Positions 1-5,666 of a stretch of DNA of 5,666 bases are shown here, piece after piece. The notes below the pieces were generated by a model. The model saw only the letters and a program-made list of their open reading frames with translations. It ran no database searches and was not told the origin of the DNA. This DNA comes from Zoogloeaceae bacterium. GTDB taxonomy: Bacteria > Pseudomonadota > Gammaproteobacteria > Burkholderiales > Rhodocyclaceae. The DNA lies in contig JAIRZG010000007.1 of assembly GCA_031267345.1 (NCBI GenBank), forward strand, positions 1 through 5,666, written 5' to 3'. A program made the translations under genes and the position numbers. Every line of letters starts with the position of its first letter. The first letter of the stretch is position 1.

Positions 1-165
1 AAGGCGCAGACCCATCGGATGGAATCTTTCAACCGTTCGATACGCGACAATCCGGCGCGTTTCAACCGAAGGAGCAAGCGTTTCTCGAAGTCTTGGGAAA
101 TGCTTCGGACAACGCTTGACCTCTTTTTCCTGTTCAAACGACGGCATGGCGTGATGGCAATGTAA
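1..165 (+). pseudogene. IS1-family transposase, C-terminal fragment cut by window edge
   Basis: An open frame runs from base 1 to a TAA at 163-165 and gives 54 residues of a transposase C-terminus. Its core, THRMESFNRSIRD followed by ARFNRRSKRFSKSWEM, lines up with the end of IS1 InsB (TQRIERHN, then ARLGRKSLSFSKS). The Glu of RMES would be the third acidic residue of the DDE catalytic triad, which cuts and joins the element's ends during transposition. The rest of the gene lies to the left of the window, so I cannot tell whether the element is intact or already truncated; 'pseudogene' here means only that the fragment is incomplete. I saw no obvious IS1 terminal inverted repeat right after the stop, and repeats begin 12 bases downstream. 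The family call is from recalled motifs, not a search. Confidence 0.72.
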
Positions 166-176
166 AGAGAACGGCA

Positions 177-276
177 CCCCTTCAAGGGAGGGTTAGGGTG
201 GGGAGGGGTTTCATTCAGTACGCACGTCTGCGTACCTGCTCAACGGAACCCCATCCCGGCCTTCCCCTTGAAGGGG
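177..276. repeat. Long imperfect palindrome with nested hairpin (REP/MITE-like)
   Basis: The left arm at 177-210 begins CCCCTTCAAGGG. The right arm at 247-276 ends CCTTGAAGGGG and is an imperfect reverse complement of the left. Between them is a perfect 7-bp stem with a 4-nt loop: GTACGCA at 218-224 and TGCGTAC at 229-235. This GC-rich intergenic palindrome resembles repeats scattered through many proteobacterial genomes. It starts just after the IS1 transposase stop codon. It has no coding capacity that I credit. Confidence 0.75.
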
Positions 277-333
277 AAGGAGAAAGGCGTGTTTGCTGGT
301 CGTTTCCTCCGGCGCGATAGCGCTGCGGATTAA

Positions 334-370
334 CCCTCTTCCCCCTTGCGGGGGAGAGTTGGAGAGAGGG
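334..370. repeat. Palindromic repeat, same family as 177-276
   Basis: CCCTCT (334-339) pairs with AGAGGG (365-370). Inside it, CCCCC (341-345) pairs with GGGGG (350-354) around a TTGC loop. Read from AACCC at 332, it aligns loosely with the right arm of the 177-276 palindrome and with the complement of its left arm. That makes three related units within about 200 bases. Confidence 0.7.
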
Positions 371-643
371 GGCATCATTCCATTTGCAAGGAATTCATCG
401 CGGTGGAACCGTTTTTCTGTCGCGTTCCGTATGTTTATAGACCTGTTTAACAAACAGTTCAGGATATTGATTCTGCCATGATTTTATGACATCGACAGGA
501 GACGGATAGCCGATTGTTGCTGTATGTTTCAGAACGACCGGCGGAATGGTAAAGCGCGTTCCGCCCTACGCGATCATCATCCCTTTGAAAAATTGAAATT
601 CGGTGTTTTCAAGATGGATAAATGCCCACTTTCTCCGCACTGG
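371..643. other. Intergenic stretch without a credible gene
   Basis: The short open frames on both strands here look like no protein I know, and they run through repeats or into the toxin gene. The only structures I see are a small 6-bp inverted repeat (CTGTTT-AAC-AAACAG, 443-457) and the larger inverted repeat at 539-570. The area is relatively AT-rich, like the toxin-antitoxin pair to its right. Confidence 0.6.
539..570. repeat. GGCGGAA/TTCCGCC inverted repeat
   Basis: GGCGGAA (540-546) and TTCCGCC (559-565) form a perfect 7-bp stem around a 12-base loop. On the - strand it reads GTAGGGCGGAACGCGC, a form of the GTAGGGCGGA-type intergenic repeat common in proteobacteria. It lies about 75 bases past the toxin stop codon. 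It could help end toxin transcription or protect the message, but no T-tract follows it on the - strand, so it is not a classical intrinsic terminator. Confidence 0.6.
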
Positions 644-1042
644 CTACGCGCAAGAATCCGCCCAATTTTCCATCCGCAAACCCGCTGCCTGGTACACAAC
701 AAAATCGGCAACATTATTTGTCACAAGAACCGCATCCAGTGACAAGGCATGGGCTGCAATCATCCGGTCAAAGCTGTTTCTTCTTCCGGGATAATCCTGC
801 GACAGGTGGCCAAATACTTCTGCGGCTTTAATATCGAATGGCTTTGCTACAATTTTCACAAACAGCGCATCCATCTGTTTTCTGCTGTTTCGCGTATTAA
901 GGCCGCAACACAATTCACCCCATGTGATTGAACTGATTGCAATTTCCCCGAATTTACAGCTGGCAAATCGTTTGATAGCCGATTCTGGATGTTCTTTCAT
1001 CAGGCAAATGCAAATGTTTGTGTCAAGAAGATATTGAATCAA
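644..1042 (-). CDS. vapC: VapC-type PIN-domain toxin ribonuclease
   Basis: This 132-residue protein covers one complete PIN domain. Toxins of this family are Mg-dependent endoribonucleases that block translation by cutting tRNA or rRNA; the antitoxin encoded just upstream neutralises them. Expected acidic residues are visible: Asp7 in YLLDTNI, Glu43 in ITWGEL, Asp92 in FDRMIAAHAL and Asp113 after the LVTNN strand. The C-terminus GLRMENW is typical of the group. The segment before Asp92 reads GRRNSFD where many relatives have GxxIGxxD, a modest deviation. The start is TTG at 1042. It is preceded by AAGGA with 7-nt spacing, the frame is closed just upstream by a TGA, and the next ATG (Met15) would remove Asp7. 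The TTG overlaps the antitoxin's TGA, which implies coupled translation. The target RNA cannot be told from sequence. Confidence 0.9.
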   Translation of the reverse strand: MIQYLLDTNICICLMKEHPESAIKRFASCKFGEIAISSITWGELCCGLNTRNSRKQMDALFVKIVAKPFDIKAAEVFGHLSQDYPGRRNSFDRMIAAHALSLDAVLVTNNVADFVVYQAAGLRMENWADSCA

Positions 1043-1272
1043 TCCCGATTCCTTTCAGCTTCTACAAACTCCGGGCGTTCTCCGGTATGATGTTTTCCCA
1101 ATTTTGCAAAAAGTTCGGGAACATCTTCCAGCGTTTCAGGTTCAACAATAATCCTGCCGCCTTCCCTGACGACAACAAGGCTTGTATGCGGCGGGAATGC
1201 CATATCCATCGGAATACGAACAGCAGGCGAATTTCCCGCCATGAATTGCTTGGTATGAAAAATCTTTTGCAT
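1039..1272 (-). CDS. vapB: VapB-type antitoxin, AbrB/SpoVT-like
   Basis: This 77-residue protein has an N-terminal swapped-hairpin AbrB-type DNA-binding region. The sequence NSPAVRIP at about residues 14-21 and VVREGGRIIVEP at about 34-45 correspond to the usual SQAVRLP and REGGRVILEP motifs of VapB proteins. The C-terminal part (about 46-77, rich in Glu and Asp) would wrap around the toxin. Such antitoxins also repress their own operon, together with the toxin. I chose ATG at 1272 because GGAG lies 6 nt upstream of it. A GTG at 1314 would add 14 hydrophobic residues with no homology support. The TGA stop at 1039-1041 overlaps the toxin's TTG start. Base composition of the pair is lower in GC than the operon to the right (24 of 60 bases are G or C at 841-900), which fits horizontal acquisition. 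Confidence 0.88.
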   Translation of the reverse strand: MQKIFHTKQFMAGNSPAVRIPMDMAFPPHTSLVVVREGGRIIVEPETLEDVPELFAKLGKHHTGERPEFVEAERNRD

Positions 1273-1294
1273 GAAAATCTCCGGAACGAAGAAA

Positions 1295-1302
1295 GTTATA
1301 AC
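1295..1302 (-). promoter_or_regulatory. Possible vapBC promoter -10 / operator palindrome
   Basis: GTTATAAC is a perfect 8-bp palindrome 22 bases upstream of the antitoxin ATG. On the - strand it contains TATAAC, a 5/6 match to the sigma70 -10 box. I see no good -35 box at 16-18 nt spacing. A palindrome over the -10 box would suit autorepression by VapBC, but this is inference from position and symmetry only. Confidence 0.3.
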
Positions 1303-1363
1303 CAATGTTAGCACTGCATTCTCCCAGGTACAAGGGGAGCCTCTGTGAAGTCAAAAATCCGCC

Positions 1364-1383
1364 CTTCCCGCAAAAGTGGGAAT
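1364..1383. repeat. dRS3-like hairpin, copy 1
   Basis: CTTCCC, 8 bases, GGGAAT: one mismatch from the neisserial dRS3 form ATTCCC-N8-GGGAAT. It folds as a stem with one G-T pair around an AAAA loop. It lies between the antitoxin gene and the end of folE2. Confidence 0.6.
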
Positions 1384-1406
1384 CTAATGTTTTCAATGGC
1401 TTATGG

Positions 1407-1426
1407 ATTCCCGTCTTCGCGGGAAT
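1407..1426. repeat. dRS3-like hairpin, copy 2 (exact ATTCCC-N8-GGGAAT)
   Basis: The 20-mer ATTCCCGTCTTCGCGGGAAT fits the dRS3 pattern exactly, with a 7-bp stem and 6-base loop, and is followed by GACGGG. It starts 43 bases after copy 1. The pair lies 66-128 bases past the folE2 stop codon. It could stall or protect the operon's 3' end, although no T-tract directly follows either hairpin on the - strand. The same kind of hairpin is common between genes in beta- and gammaproteobacteria generally. Confidence 0.7.
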
Positions 1427-1491
1427 GACGGGTATTCAGAGATTTCCAAGAGGCAGAGCCATCGCTCGTTTCTTTTGATCCCTGACCTTTG

Positions 1492-2292
1492 TCATCCGGA
1501 TCCGGCTTTCTTGTCGCGTTCGATCAGCGCGTAGGCGGAATGGTTGTGGATGGACTCGAAGTTTTCCGATTCCACCACATAGGCGTCGATGCGCGGTTCG
1601 GCGTTCAGGCGGGCGGCAACGTCGCGCACCAGGTCTTCGACGAATTTGGGGTTGTCGTAGGCGCGTTCCGTGACGAACTTTTCGTCCGGGCGTTTCAAGA
1701 GACCGTAGAGTTCGCTGGACGCTTCGGATTCGGCGATGGCGATGATGTCTTCTATCCACATGAAGGCGTTGGCGCGCACGGTCAAAGTGACGTGCGAACG
1801 CTGGTTGTGCGCGCCACGTTCGGAGATTTCCTTGGAACAGGGGCAAAGGCTGGTTACGGGCACAACCACTTTCAGGCGTGTGGCGATCTGTCCCTGATAA
1901 ATGTCGCCGATAAAGGTGATGTCATAATCCATCAGGCTTTTGACGCCGGAAACGGGCGCGATCTTGTTGATGAAGTAGGGAAAATTCATCTCGATATGAC
2001 CGCTTTTCGCTTCCAGCCGCTCCACCATTTCCTTCAGCATCGCCGGAAAATTCTTCACGGAAATTTCCGTTTCGTGCCGATTCAGAATCTCCACGAAACG
2101 CGACATGTGCGTACCTTTGAAATTGTGCGGCAGCCCCACATACATGTTGAAGGTGGCGATGGTGTATTGGCTGCCGCGATCCTTGTCGCTGACGCGGATC
2201 GGATGGCGGATGGACTTGATGCCCACCTTGTTGATCGCCAGCTGGCGGGTATCGGCGGAGTTCTGCACGTCGGGGATGTTGGGGAAATTCAT
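1492..2292 (-). CDS. folE2: GTP cyclohydrolase FolE2 (type IB)
   Basis: This 266-residue cytosolic enzyme converts GTP to 7,8-dihydroneopterin triphosphate, the entry step of folate and other pterin pathways. The family signature is clear: VVPVTSLCPCSKEIS at about 143-157, GAHNQRSHV at 160-168 and RPDEKFVTERAYDNPKFVED at 201-220. Cys150, His162 and Glu204 correspond to the metal-site Cys147, His159 and Glu201 of the Neisseria gonorrhoeae enzyme, offset by three. The length is normal and no key residue is missing. FolE2 is unrelated in sequence to the zinc-dependent FolE and can work with other metals such as manganese. The ATG at 2292 overlaps the dxs stop as ATGA, and AGGA lies 5 nt upstream. 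It is the last gene of the xseB-ispA-dxs-folE2 operon. I see no separate promoter, so the zinc-starvation control known for some folE2 genes is not apparent here. Confidence 0.96.
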   Translation of the reverse strand: MNFPNIPDVQNSADTRQLAINKVGIKSIRHPIRVSDKDRGSQYTIATFNMYVGLPHNFKGTHMSRFVEILNRHETEISVKNFPAMLKEMVERLEAKSGHIEMNFPYFINKIAPVSGVKSLMDYDITFIGDIYQGQIATRLKVVVPVTSLCPCSKEISERGAHNQRSHVTLTVRANAFMWIEDIIAIAESEASSELYGLLKRPDEKFVTERAYDNPKFVEDLVRDVAARLNAEPRIDAYVVESENFESIHNHSAYALIERDKKAGSG

Positions 2293-4172
2293 GGTTGTCC
2301 TGTGTTCTGAAGGAGGGACAGGCGTTGCTGTACGGAGCGGATGATGCCTTCCGCGTCCAGACCCAGTTCCGCCAGCAATTCGTCCTGTTCGCCGTGATCG
2401 ATAAAACGATCCGGCAGACCCAGCGCAAGCAGGGGCGTGTTGATGCCGCGCGACGACAGGAAGCGCGCGATTTCCGCGCCCGCGCCGCCGATCAGGGCGT
2501 TTTCTTCGATACTTGCCAGCAGGCGGTGCGAACTTGCCAGCCGTTCAATCAGTTCAACATCCAGCGGTTTGATGAAACGCATGTTAACGACGCTGGCGTT
2601 CAGGCGCTCGCCCGCCGTCCGCGCAGGCTTGACCATGCTGCCGAAGGCAAGCAGGGCGACTTCCCTGCCTTCGCGCAGCACGACGCCTTTTCCCACGGGC
2701 AGCGTCCGCAAATCGTCTCCCGGCGCTACGCCCGCGCCGCTGCCGCGCGGGTAACGGACAGCAGCGGGGGTGTCGAGGGCAAAGGCGGTGGACAGCATCT
2801 GGCGGCATTCGGCCTCATCCGCCGGAGCCATCAAGGTCAGGTTGGGAACGCAGTTCAGGAAGGAAAGATCAAGGCTGCCGTGGTGCGTCGCGCCATCCGC
2901 GCCCACCAGACCGCCCCGGTCAATGGCGAACACCACGGGCAGGTTTTGCAGGGCGACATCGTGAATCAGCTGGTCGTAGGCGCGTTGCAAAAAGGTGGAA
3001 TAAATGGCGACCACCGGCTTCAACCCTTCACAGGCCAGACCGGCGGCAAAGGTGACGGCGTGTTGCTCGGCAATGCCTACGTCGTAATAGCGTTCGGGAA
3101 ACTGTTCGGCGAAACGGGTGAGGCCGGAGCCTTCGCGCATGGCGGGGGTAATGCCGATGAGCCGCGCGTCCGCCGCCGCCATGTCGCAGAGCCAGTCGCC
3201 GAAAACCTGGGCGTAAGTGATTTTTTTCGGCGCGGCGTCTGTGTCGATGCCCGCGTCCGCGTCGAATTTGCCGACGCCGTGATACAGCACGGGATCGGCC
3301 TCGGCCTGCGCGTAGCCCTTGCCCTTGCGCGTGAGGATGTGCAAAAACTGCGGCCCTTTCAGGTTACGCAGATTGGCGAGCGTCGGCAGCAGGGCGTTGA
3401 AATCATGACCGTCGATGGGGCCGTAATAATGAAAGCCGAATTCCTCGAACAGCGCCCCCGGCGCGATCATGCCTTTTACATGTTCCTCGGCGCGGCGGGC
3501 GAGTTCCAGAAGCGGCGGCACGACGCCCAGCATGTGCCGCCCCACCTTCCGCGCCGCATTGACCGTCCGGCCCGACATCATGCGCGTCAACATGGTGTTC
3601 AGCGCCCCCACCGGCGGCGAGATGGACATTTCGTTGTCATTCAATATGACCAGCATGTCGGCGTCCGCGACGCCCGCGTTGTTCAGCGCCTCGAAGGCCA
3701 TGCCGGCGGACATCGCGCCATCGCCGATAATCGCCGCCGTCTTCCGCGCTTCGCCTTTCTCCTTCGCCGCCAGCGCCATGCCCAGCGCGGCGGAAATGGA
3801 GGTGGAGGAATGCCCGACGCCAAAGGCGTCATAAGGCGATTCGTCCCGGCGGGGAAAGCCGGAAAGCCCGTCCTTCATGCGGAGTCGCGCCATGCCTTCG
3901 CGTCGTCCGGTGAGGATTTTGTGCGCGTAGCCCTGATGCCCCACATCCCAGATCAGGCGGTCATCGGGGGTGTTGAAGACGTAATGCAGGGCGATGGCAA
4001 GCTCCACCGTGCCCAGACTGGAAGAAAGATGCCCGCCGGTGCGCGCGACGGACGCAATCAGGAAGGCGCGCACTTCCGCCGCCAGTTGCGGCAATTGCCC
4101 GCGCTCCAGTTGGCGCAGGTCGGCAGGCGAATGGATCGCCGCCAGCAGTGGATAAGGATTGTCGGTAGTCAT
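2289..4172 (-). CDS. dxs: 1-deoxy-D-xylulose-5-phosphate synthase
   Basis: This 627-residue thiamine-diphosphate enzyme condenses pyruvate with glyceraldehyde 3-phosphate to DXP, releasing CO2. This is the first and often flux-limiting step of the MEP isoprenoid pathway; DXP also feeds thiamine and pyridoxal synthesis. Key residues match E. coli Dxs with an offset of one: His48 in GGHLSSSLG, the cofactor motif GDGAMSAGMAFEALNN with Asp151 and Asn180, Glu369 in GIAEQHAVTFAAG, Arg397 in FLQRAYDQ and the His430 region in GADGATHHGSLD. The transketolase-like N-terminal, pyrimidine-binding and C-terminal (about 500-620) domains are all present and full length. The start is the ATG at 4172. The frame stays open upstream to 4382, but that part is the ispA gene read in another frame. 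The ATG overlaps the ispA TGA by one base (TGATG) and has no clear Shine-Dalgarno sequence, so translation probably depends on coupling. Confidence 0.98.
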   Translation of the reverse strand: MTTDNPYPLLAAIHSPADLRQLERGQLPQLAAEVRAFLIASVARTGGHLSSSLGTVELAIALHYVFNTPDDRLIWDVGHQGYAHKILTGRREGMARLRMKDGLSGFPRRDESPYDAFGVGHSSTSISAALGMALAAKEKGEARKTAAIIGDGAMSAGMAFEALNNAGVADADMLVILNDNEMSISPPVGALNTMLTRMMSGRTVNAARKVGRHMLGVVPPLLELARRAEEHVKGMIAPGALFEEFGFHYYGPIDGHDFNALLPTLANLRNLKGPQFLHILTRKGKGYAQAEADPVLYHGVGKFDADAGIDTDAAPKKITYAQVFGDWLCDMAAADARLIGITPAMREGSGLTRFAEQFPERYYDVGIAEQHAVTFAAGLACEGLKPVVAIYSTFLQRAYDQLIHDVALQNLPVVFAIDRGGLVGADGATHHGSLDLSFLNCVPNLTLMAPADEAECRQMLSTAFALDTPAAVRYPRGSGAGVAPGDDLRTLPVGKGVVLREGREVALLAFGSMVKPARTAGERLNASVVNMRFIKPLDVELIERLASSHRLLASIEENALIGGAGAEIARFLSSRGINTPLLALGLPDRFIDHGEQDELLAELGLDAEGIIRSVQQRLSLLQNTGQP

Positions 4173-5062
4173 CAGAATCGCCGCGCGCAAATAAAGTGGG
4201 TGAGCGCGACCAGGCGTTCGGCTTTCGCGCCAAATCCGGCCAGCGATTGCAACGCCTCCTGCCGCAGGGATTCGGCATAGTCGCGCGCGGCGGCAAGCCC
4301 CATGAGGCTGACGTAGGTCGGCTTGTCGGCAGCCTTGTCCTTGCCCGCCGTCTTGCCCAGCGTGGCGGTGCTGGCGGTGCAATCGAGCAAATCGTCGATG
4401 ACCTGAAACAGGAGACCGGCGCGCTTGGCGAACTGATCCAGTTTTGCCTGTCGGGAATCCGTGAGCGCTGTCTTGCCGCAGCCCGCGCCCAAAAATACGG
4501 CGGCGCGAATCAGGGCGCCGGTTTTCATGGCGTGCATCAATTCCAGTTCCGGCTGGGTCAGCGTCTTGCCCACGGCGGCCAGATCCACCGCCTGCCCGCC
4601 CGCCATACCCAATGAACCGCTGGCGCGCGCCAGCGTCGCCAGCAATTTCAGTTGTCGCGTGGGCGCAATCAACCCCGGCGCGGCAAGCAATTCAAAGGCG
4701 CGCGCCTGCAAGGCGTCGCCGACCAGCAGCGCCGTGGCTTCATCGAATTCCACATGACAGGTAGGCCGCCCGCGCCGCAACACGTCGTTATCCATTGCGG
4801 GCAGATCGTCGTGCGTCAGCGAATAGGCGTGGATCAATTCTACTGCCAAAGCGGAAGCAAGCAGGGCGTCTTCCGGCGCCGCTGCCAGTTCGCCCGCCGC
4901 GAACACCAACAGGGGACGCACCCTTTTGCCGCCGCCCAATACAGCGTAGCGCATGGCTTCATGCAGCCGCGCGGCAATGCCCGCCCGTGGCAGACATTCC
5001 GCCAGCGCCGCTTCCACGCGCGCCTGTACGGACGTCATCCAGTCCTGAAAATCGCCGCTCAC
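4172..5062 (-). CDS. ispA: (2E,6E)-farnesyl diphosphate synthase
   Basis: This 296-residue all-alpha prenyltransferase joins IPP to DMAPP and then to geranyl diphosphate, giving farnesyl diphosphate. FPP feeds undecaprenyl phosphate, quinone side chains and, where made, hopanoids. The substrate-binding lysine/arginine region GGGKRVRPLL is at 43-52. The first aspartate-rich motif DDLPAMD is at 85-91, in the bacterial DDxxxxD form, and the second, DDLLD, is at 223-227. Also present are GGQAVDL (155-161), MKTGALI (179-185) and FQVIDD. The sequence HAYSLTHDDLPAMDND is close to E. coli IspA, which supports FPP rather than a longer chain as product. I chose GTG at 5062, which overlaps the xseB stop as GTGA and has AAGGG 8 nt upstream; this gives the usual family length. 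An in-frame ATG at 5038 would shorten it by 8 residues. Confidence 0.96.
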   Translation of the reverse strand: MSGDFQDWMTSVQARVEAALAECLPRAGIAARLHEAMRYAVLGGGKRVRPLLVFAAGELAAAPEDALLASALAVELIHAYSLTHDDLPAMDNDVLRRGRPTCHVEFDEATALLVGDALQARAFELLAAPGLIAPTRQLKLLATLARASGSLGMAGGQAVDLAAVGKTLTQPELELMHAMKTGALIRAAVFLGAGCGKTALTDSRQAKLDQFAKRAGLLFQVIDDLLDCTASTATLGKTAGKDKAADKPTYVSLMGLAAARDYAESLRQEALQSLAGFGAKAERLVALTHFICARRF

Positions 5063-5307
5063 GCGCTTTTCCCTTCGTCCAGAGCATCCATGACGCGGAT
5101 TTTTTCTTCCGCTACCGTCAGTTGTTCCTGACAATGCCGCAACAAGGCCATGCCGCGCCCATAGGCGGCAATCGAGTCTTCCAGCGCCATCTCGCCGTCC
5201 TCCATGCGCGCAACCAGACGCTCCAGTTCGGAGAGCGCGGTTTCAAATTTCAGGTCGGGAGCAAGTTCGGGCGCGTCCGTCACGACGCGGGTTCTGAGTT
5301 TGGACAT
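5059..5307 (-). CDS. xseB: Exodeoxyribonuclease VII small subunit
   Basis: This 82-residue protein is the small subunit of exonuclease VII. In the holoenzyme several XseB chains bind one catalytic XseA, which degrades single-stranded DNA from both ends. The conserved family block spans about residues 21-70: FETALSELERLVARMEDGE, then LEDSIAAYGRGMALLRHC, then LTVAEEKI, predicted as two helices forming a coiled hairpin. Length is typical. I chose the ATG at 5307; a GTG at 5319 would add four residues (MYLP). Neither start has a clear Shine-Dalgarno sequence, so the choice rests on codon type and family length. It is the first gene of the operon, and its TGA overlaps the ispA GTG start. The xseA gene is not in this window. 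Pairing of xseB with ispA and dxs is a known gene order in many proteobacteria. Confidence 0.95.
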   Translation of the reverse strand: MSKLRTRVVTDAPELAPDLKFETALSELERLVARMEDGEMALEDSIAAYGRGMALLRHCQEQLTVAEEKIRVMDALDEGKSA

Positions 5308-5334
5308 GGGCAAATACACCAGTGAAAGTTGAAG

Positions 5335-5363
5335 AAAATACTGAATTCGCAGGGCAAGGTCAA
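5335..5363 (-). promoter_or_regulatory. Sigma70-like promoter for xseB-ispA-dxs-folE2
   Basis: On the - strand, TTGACC (5358-5363) and TATTTT (5335-5340) are separated by exactly 17 bases, matching the sigma70 consensus at 5/6 and 4/6 positions. Transcription would start near 5328, about 20 bases before the xseB ATG. It falls in the only sizeable gap (72 bases) upstream of the operon, between the membrane-protein stop and xseB. No attenuator or riboswitch fits in such a short leader. Confidence 0.6.
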
Positions 5364-5379
5364 ATCAGGGCGCAGGCGT

Positions 5380-5388
5380 TTATCCACA
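5380..5388 (+). promoter_or_regulatory. Perfect DnaA box 9-mer
   Basis: TTATCCACA on the + strand is an exact match to the high-affinity DnaA box. It overlaps the stop codon of the membrane-protein gene and ends 25 bases from the outer edge of the operon's -35 box. DnaA regulates some promoters from such sites, but a single 9-mer can occur by chance and I see no second box next to it. Confidence 0.35.
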
Positions 5389-5576
5389 GCTATCACTGCC
5401 CCGGCGCGCCATAAAACGGGTATGCAGACGGGAAGCGCCCAGCGCGGCAAAAAGAAGGAGTGGCATACCGATGCCCAAGCGGAAGCGCGGATAGGAACCA
5501 TAGCCTACTGGCATACACGCGAGCACGACGACATAACAGAGCACACCGAGCGCAAGACGCTTGACCCCCCCAGCAT

Positions 5577-5577
<1 letters not shown>
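5380..5577 (-). CDS. Membrane protein C-terminus, possibly GT39-like glycosyltransferase
   Basis: This is the last 65 residues of a protein whose upstream part lies beyond the readable sequence. Two hydrophobic segments are visible, LALGVLCYVVVLACM and LGIGMPLLLFAALGA, joined by a short loop reading GYGSYPRFR. It ends in a basic tail (RLHTRFMARRG) that would be cytoplasmic by the positive-inside rule. A short loop ending in PRFRL, followed by a final PLLxxxAALG-type helix, recalls the C-terminus of polytopic lipid-linked-sugar glycosyltransferases (GT39/ArnT-like), but this is weak evidence and another multi-pass membrane protein is possible. The TAA at 5380-5382 sits 72 bases upstream of xseB, on the same strand. 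The frame continues rightward through a poly-glycine run that I regard as sequence error, so I stop the feature at the last believable codon. Confidence 0.5.

Positions 5578-5666
<89 letters not shown>

Noticed and set aside
443..457. CTGTTTAACAAACAG as a LexA (SOS) box
   Set aside because: The spacing between CTGT and ACAG is 7 rather than 8 bases, and no gene starts close by.
211..742. Short open frames of 60-80 codons in the left intergenic region
   Set aside because: They are made largely of palindromic repeat sequence or run antisense into the toxin gene, and lack ribosome sites or familiar motifs.
1364..1426. A CRISPR array or intrinsic terminator at the paired hairpins
   Set aside because: There are only two diverged 20-base units, with no regular spacers, and no T-tract immediately after either stem.
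1489..2310. A 273-codon open frame on the + strand opposite folE2
   Set aside because: It is the antisense shadow of folE2, with no homology I recognise.
2295..4280. A 661-codon open frame on the + strand, opposite dxs
   Set aside because: It is antisense to a full-length, motif-complete dxs in GC-rich DNA, where long mirror frames are expected. Its product is rich in Arg, Gln, Gly and His, with no recognisable domain.
4173..4382. A 70-residue N-terminal extension of Dxs
   Set aside because: The extra residues are ispA read in another frame, and Dxs homology begins at the ATG at 4172.

Overview
The window looks like ordinary chromosome from a proteobacterium, most probably a betaproteobacterium. 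The basis is the gene order xseB-ispA-dxs-folE2, the close fit of all four proteins to proteobacterial families, and several intergenic palindromes of types common in beta- and gammaproteobacteria. I cannot name a genus. The right end reads as the damaged end of a contig.

Layout from left to right. Positions 1-165 hold the last 54 codons of an IS1-family transposase on the + strand, cut by the window edge. Positions 166-643 contain no convincing gene. They carry a cluster of GC-rich palindromic repeats (177-276, 334-370) and a separate inverted repeat (539-570). Positions 644-1272 (- strand) encode a VapBC-type toxin-antitoxin pair: antitoxin first, toxin second, with overlapping stop and start codons and a TTG start for the toxin. 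This stretch is visibly more AT-rich than the operon to its right. Positions 1273-1491 are intergenic and hold two hairpins resembling the neisserial dRS3 repeat.

Positions 1492-5307 (- strand) are a tightly packed four-gene operon, transcribed right to left: xseB (exonuclease VII small subunit), ispA (farnesyl diphosphate synthase), dxs (1-deoxy-D-xylulose-5-phosphate synthase) and folE2 (type IB GTP cyclohydrolase). Each junction is a start/stop overlap of 1 to 4 nt, which suggests translational coupling. Dxs supplies the first MEP-pathway intermediate and IspA condenses the resulting C5 units to FPP. FolE2 opens folate/pterin synthesis and XseB belongs to a DNA nuclease, so the operon is only partly a pathway unit. 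A good sigma70-like promoter (TTGACC, 17 nt, TATTTT) lies at 5335-5363, just upstream of xseB. A perfect DnaA-box 9-mer lies at 5380-5388.

Positions 5380 to about 5577 (- strand) encode the C-terminus of a polytopic membrane protein, perhaps a GT39-like glycosyltransferase. The final 90 bases contain no T on the + strand and include a run of 36 C. I read this as a sequencing or assembly artefact rather than biology. I found no convincing new biological system; the most useful observations are the operon architecture, the DnaA box beside its promoter, the repeat clusters, the toxin's start codon and the corrupted right end.
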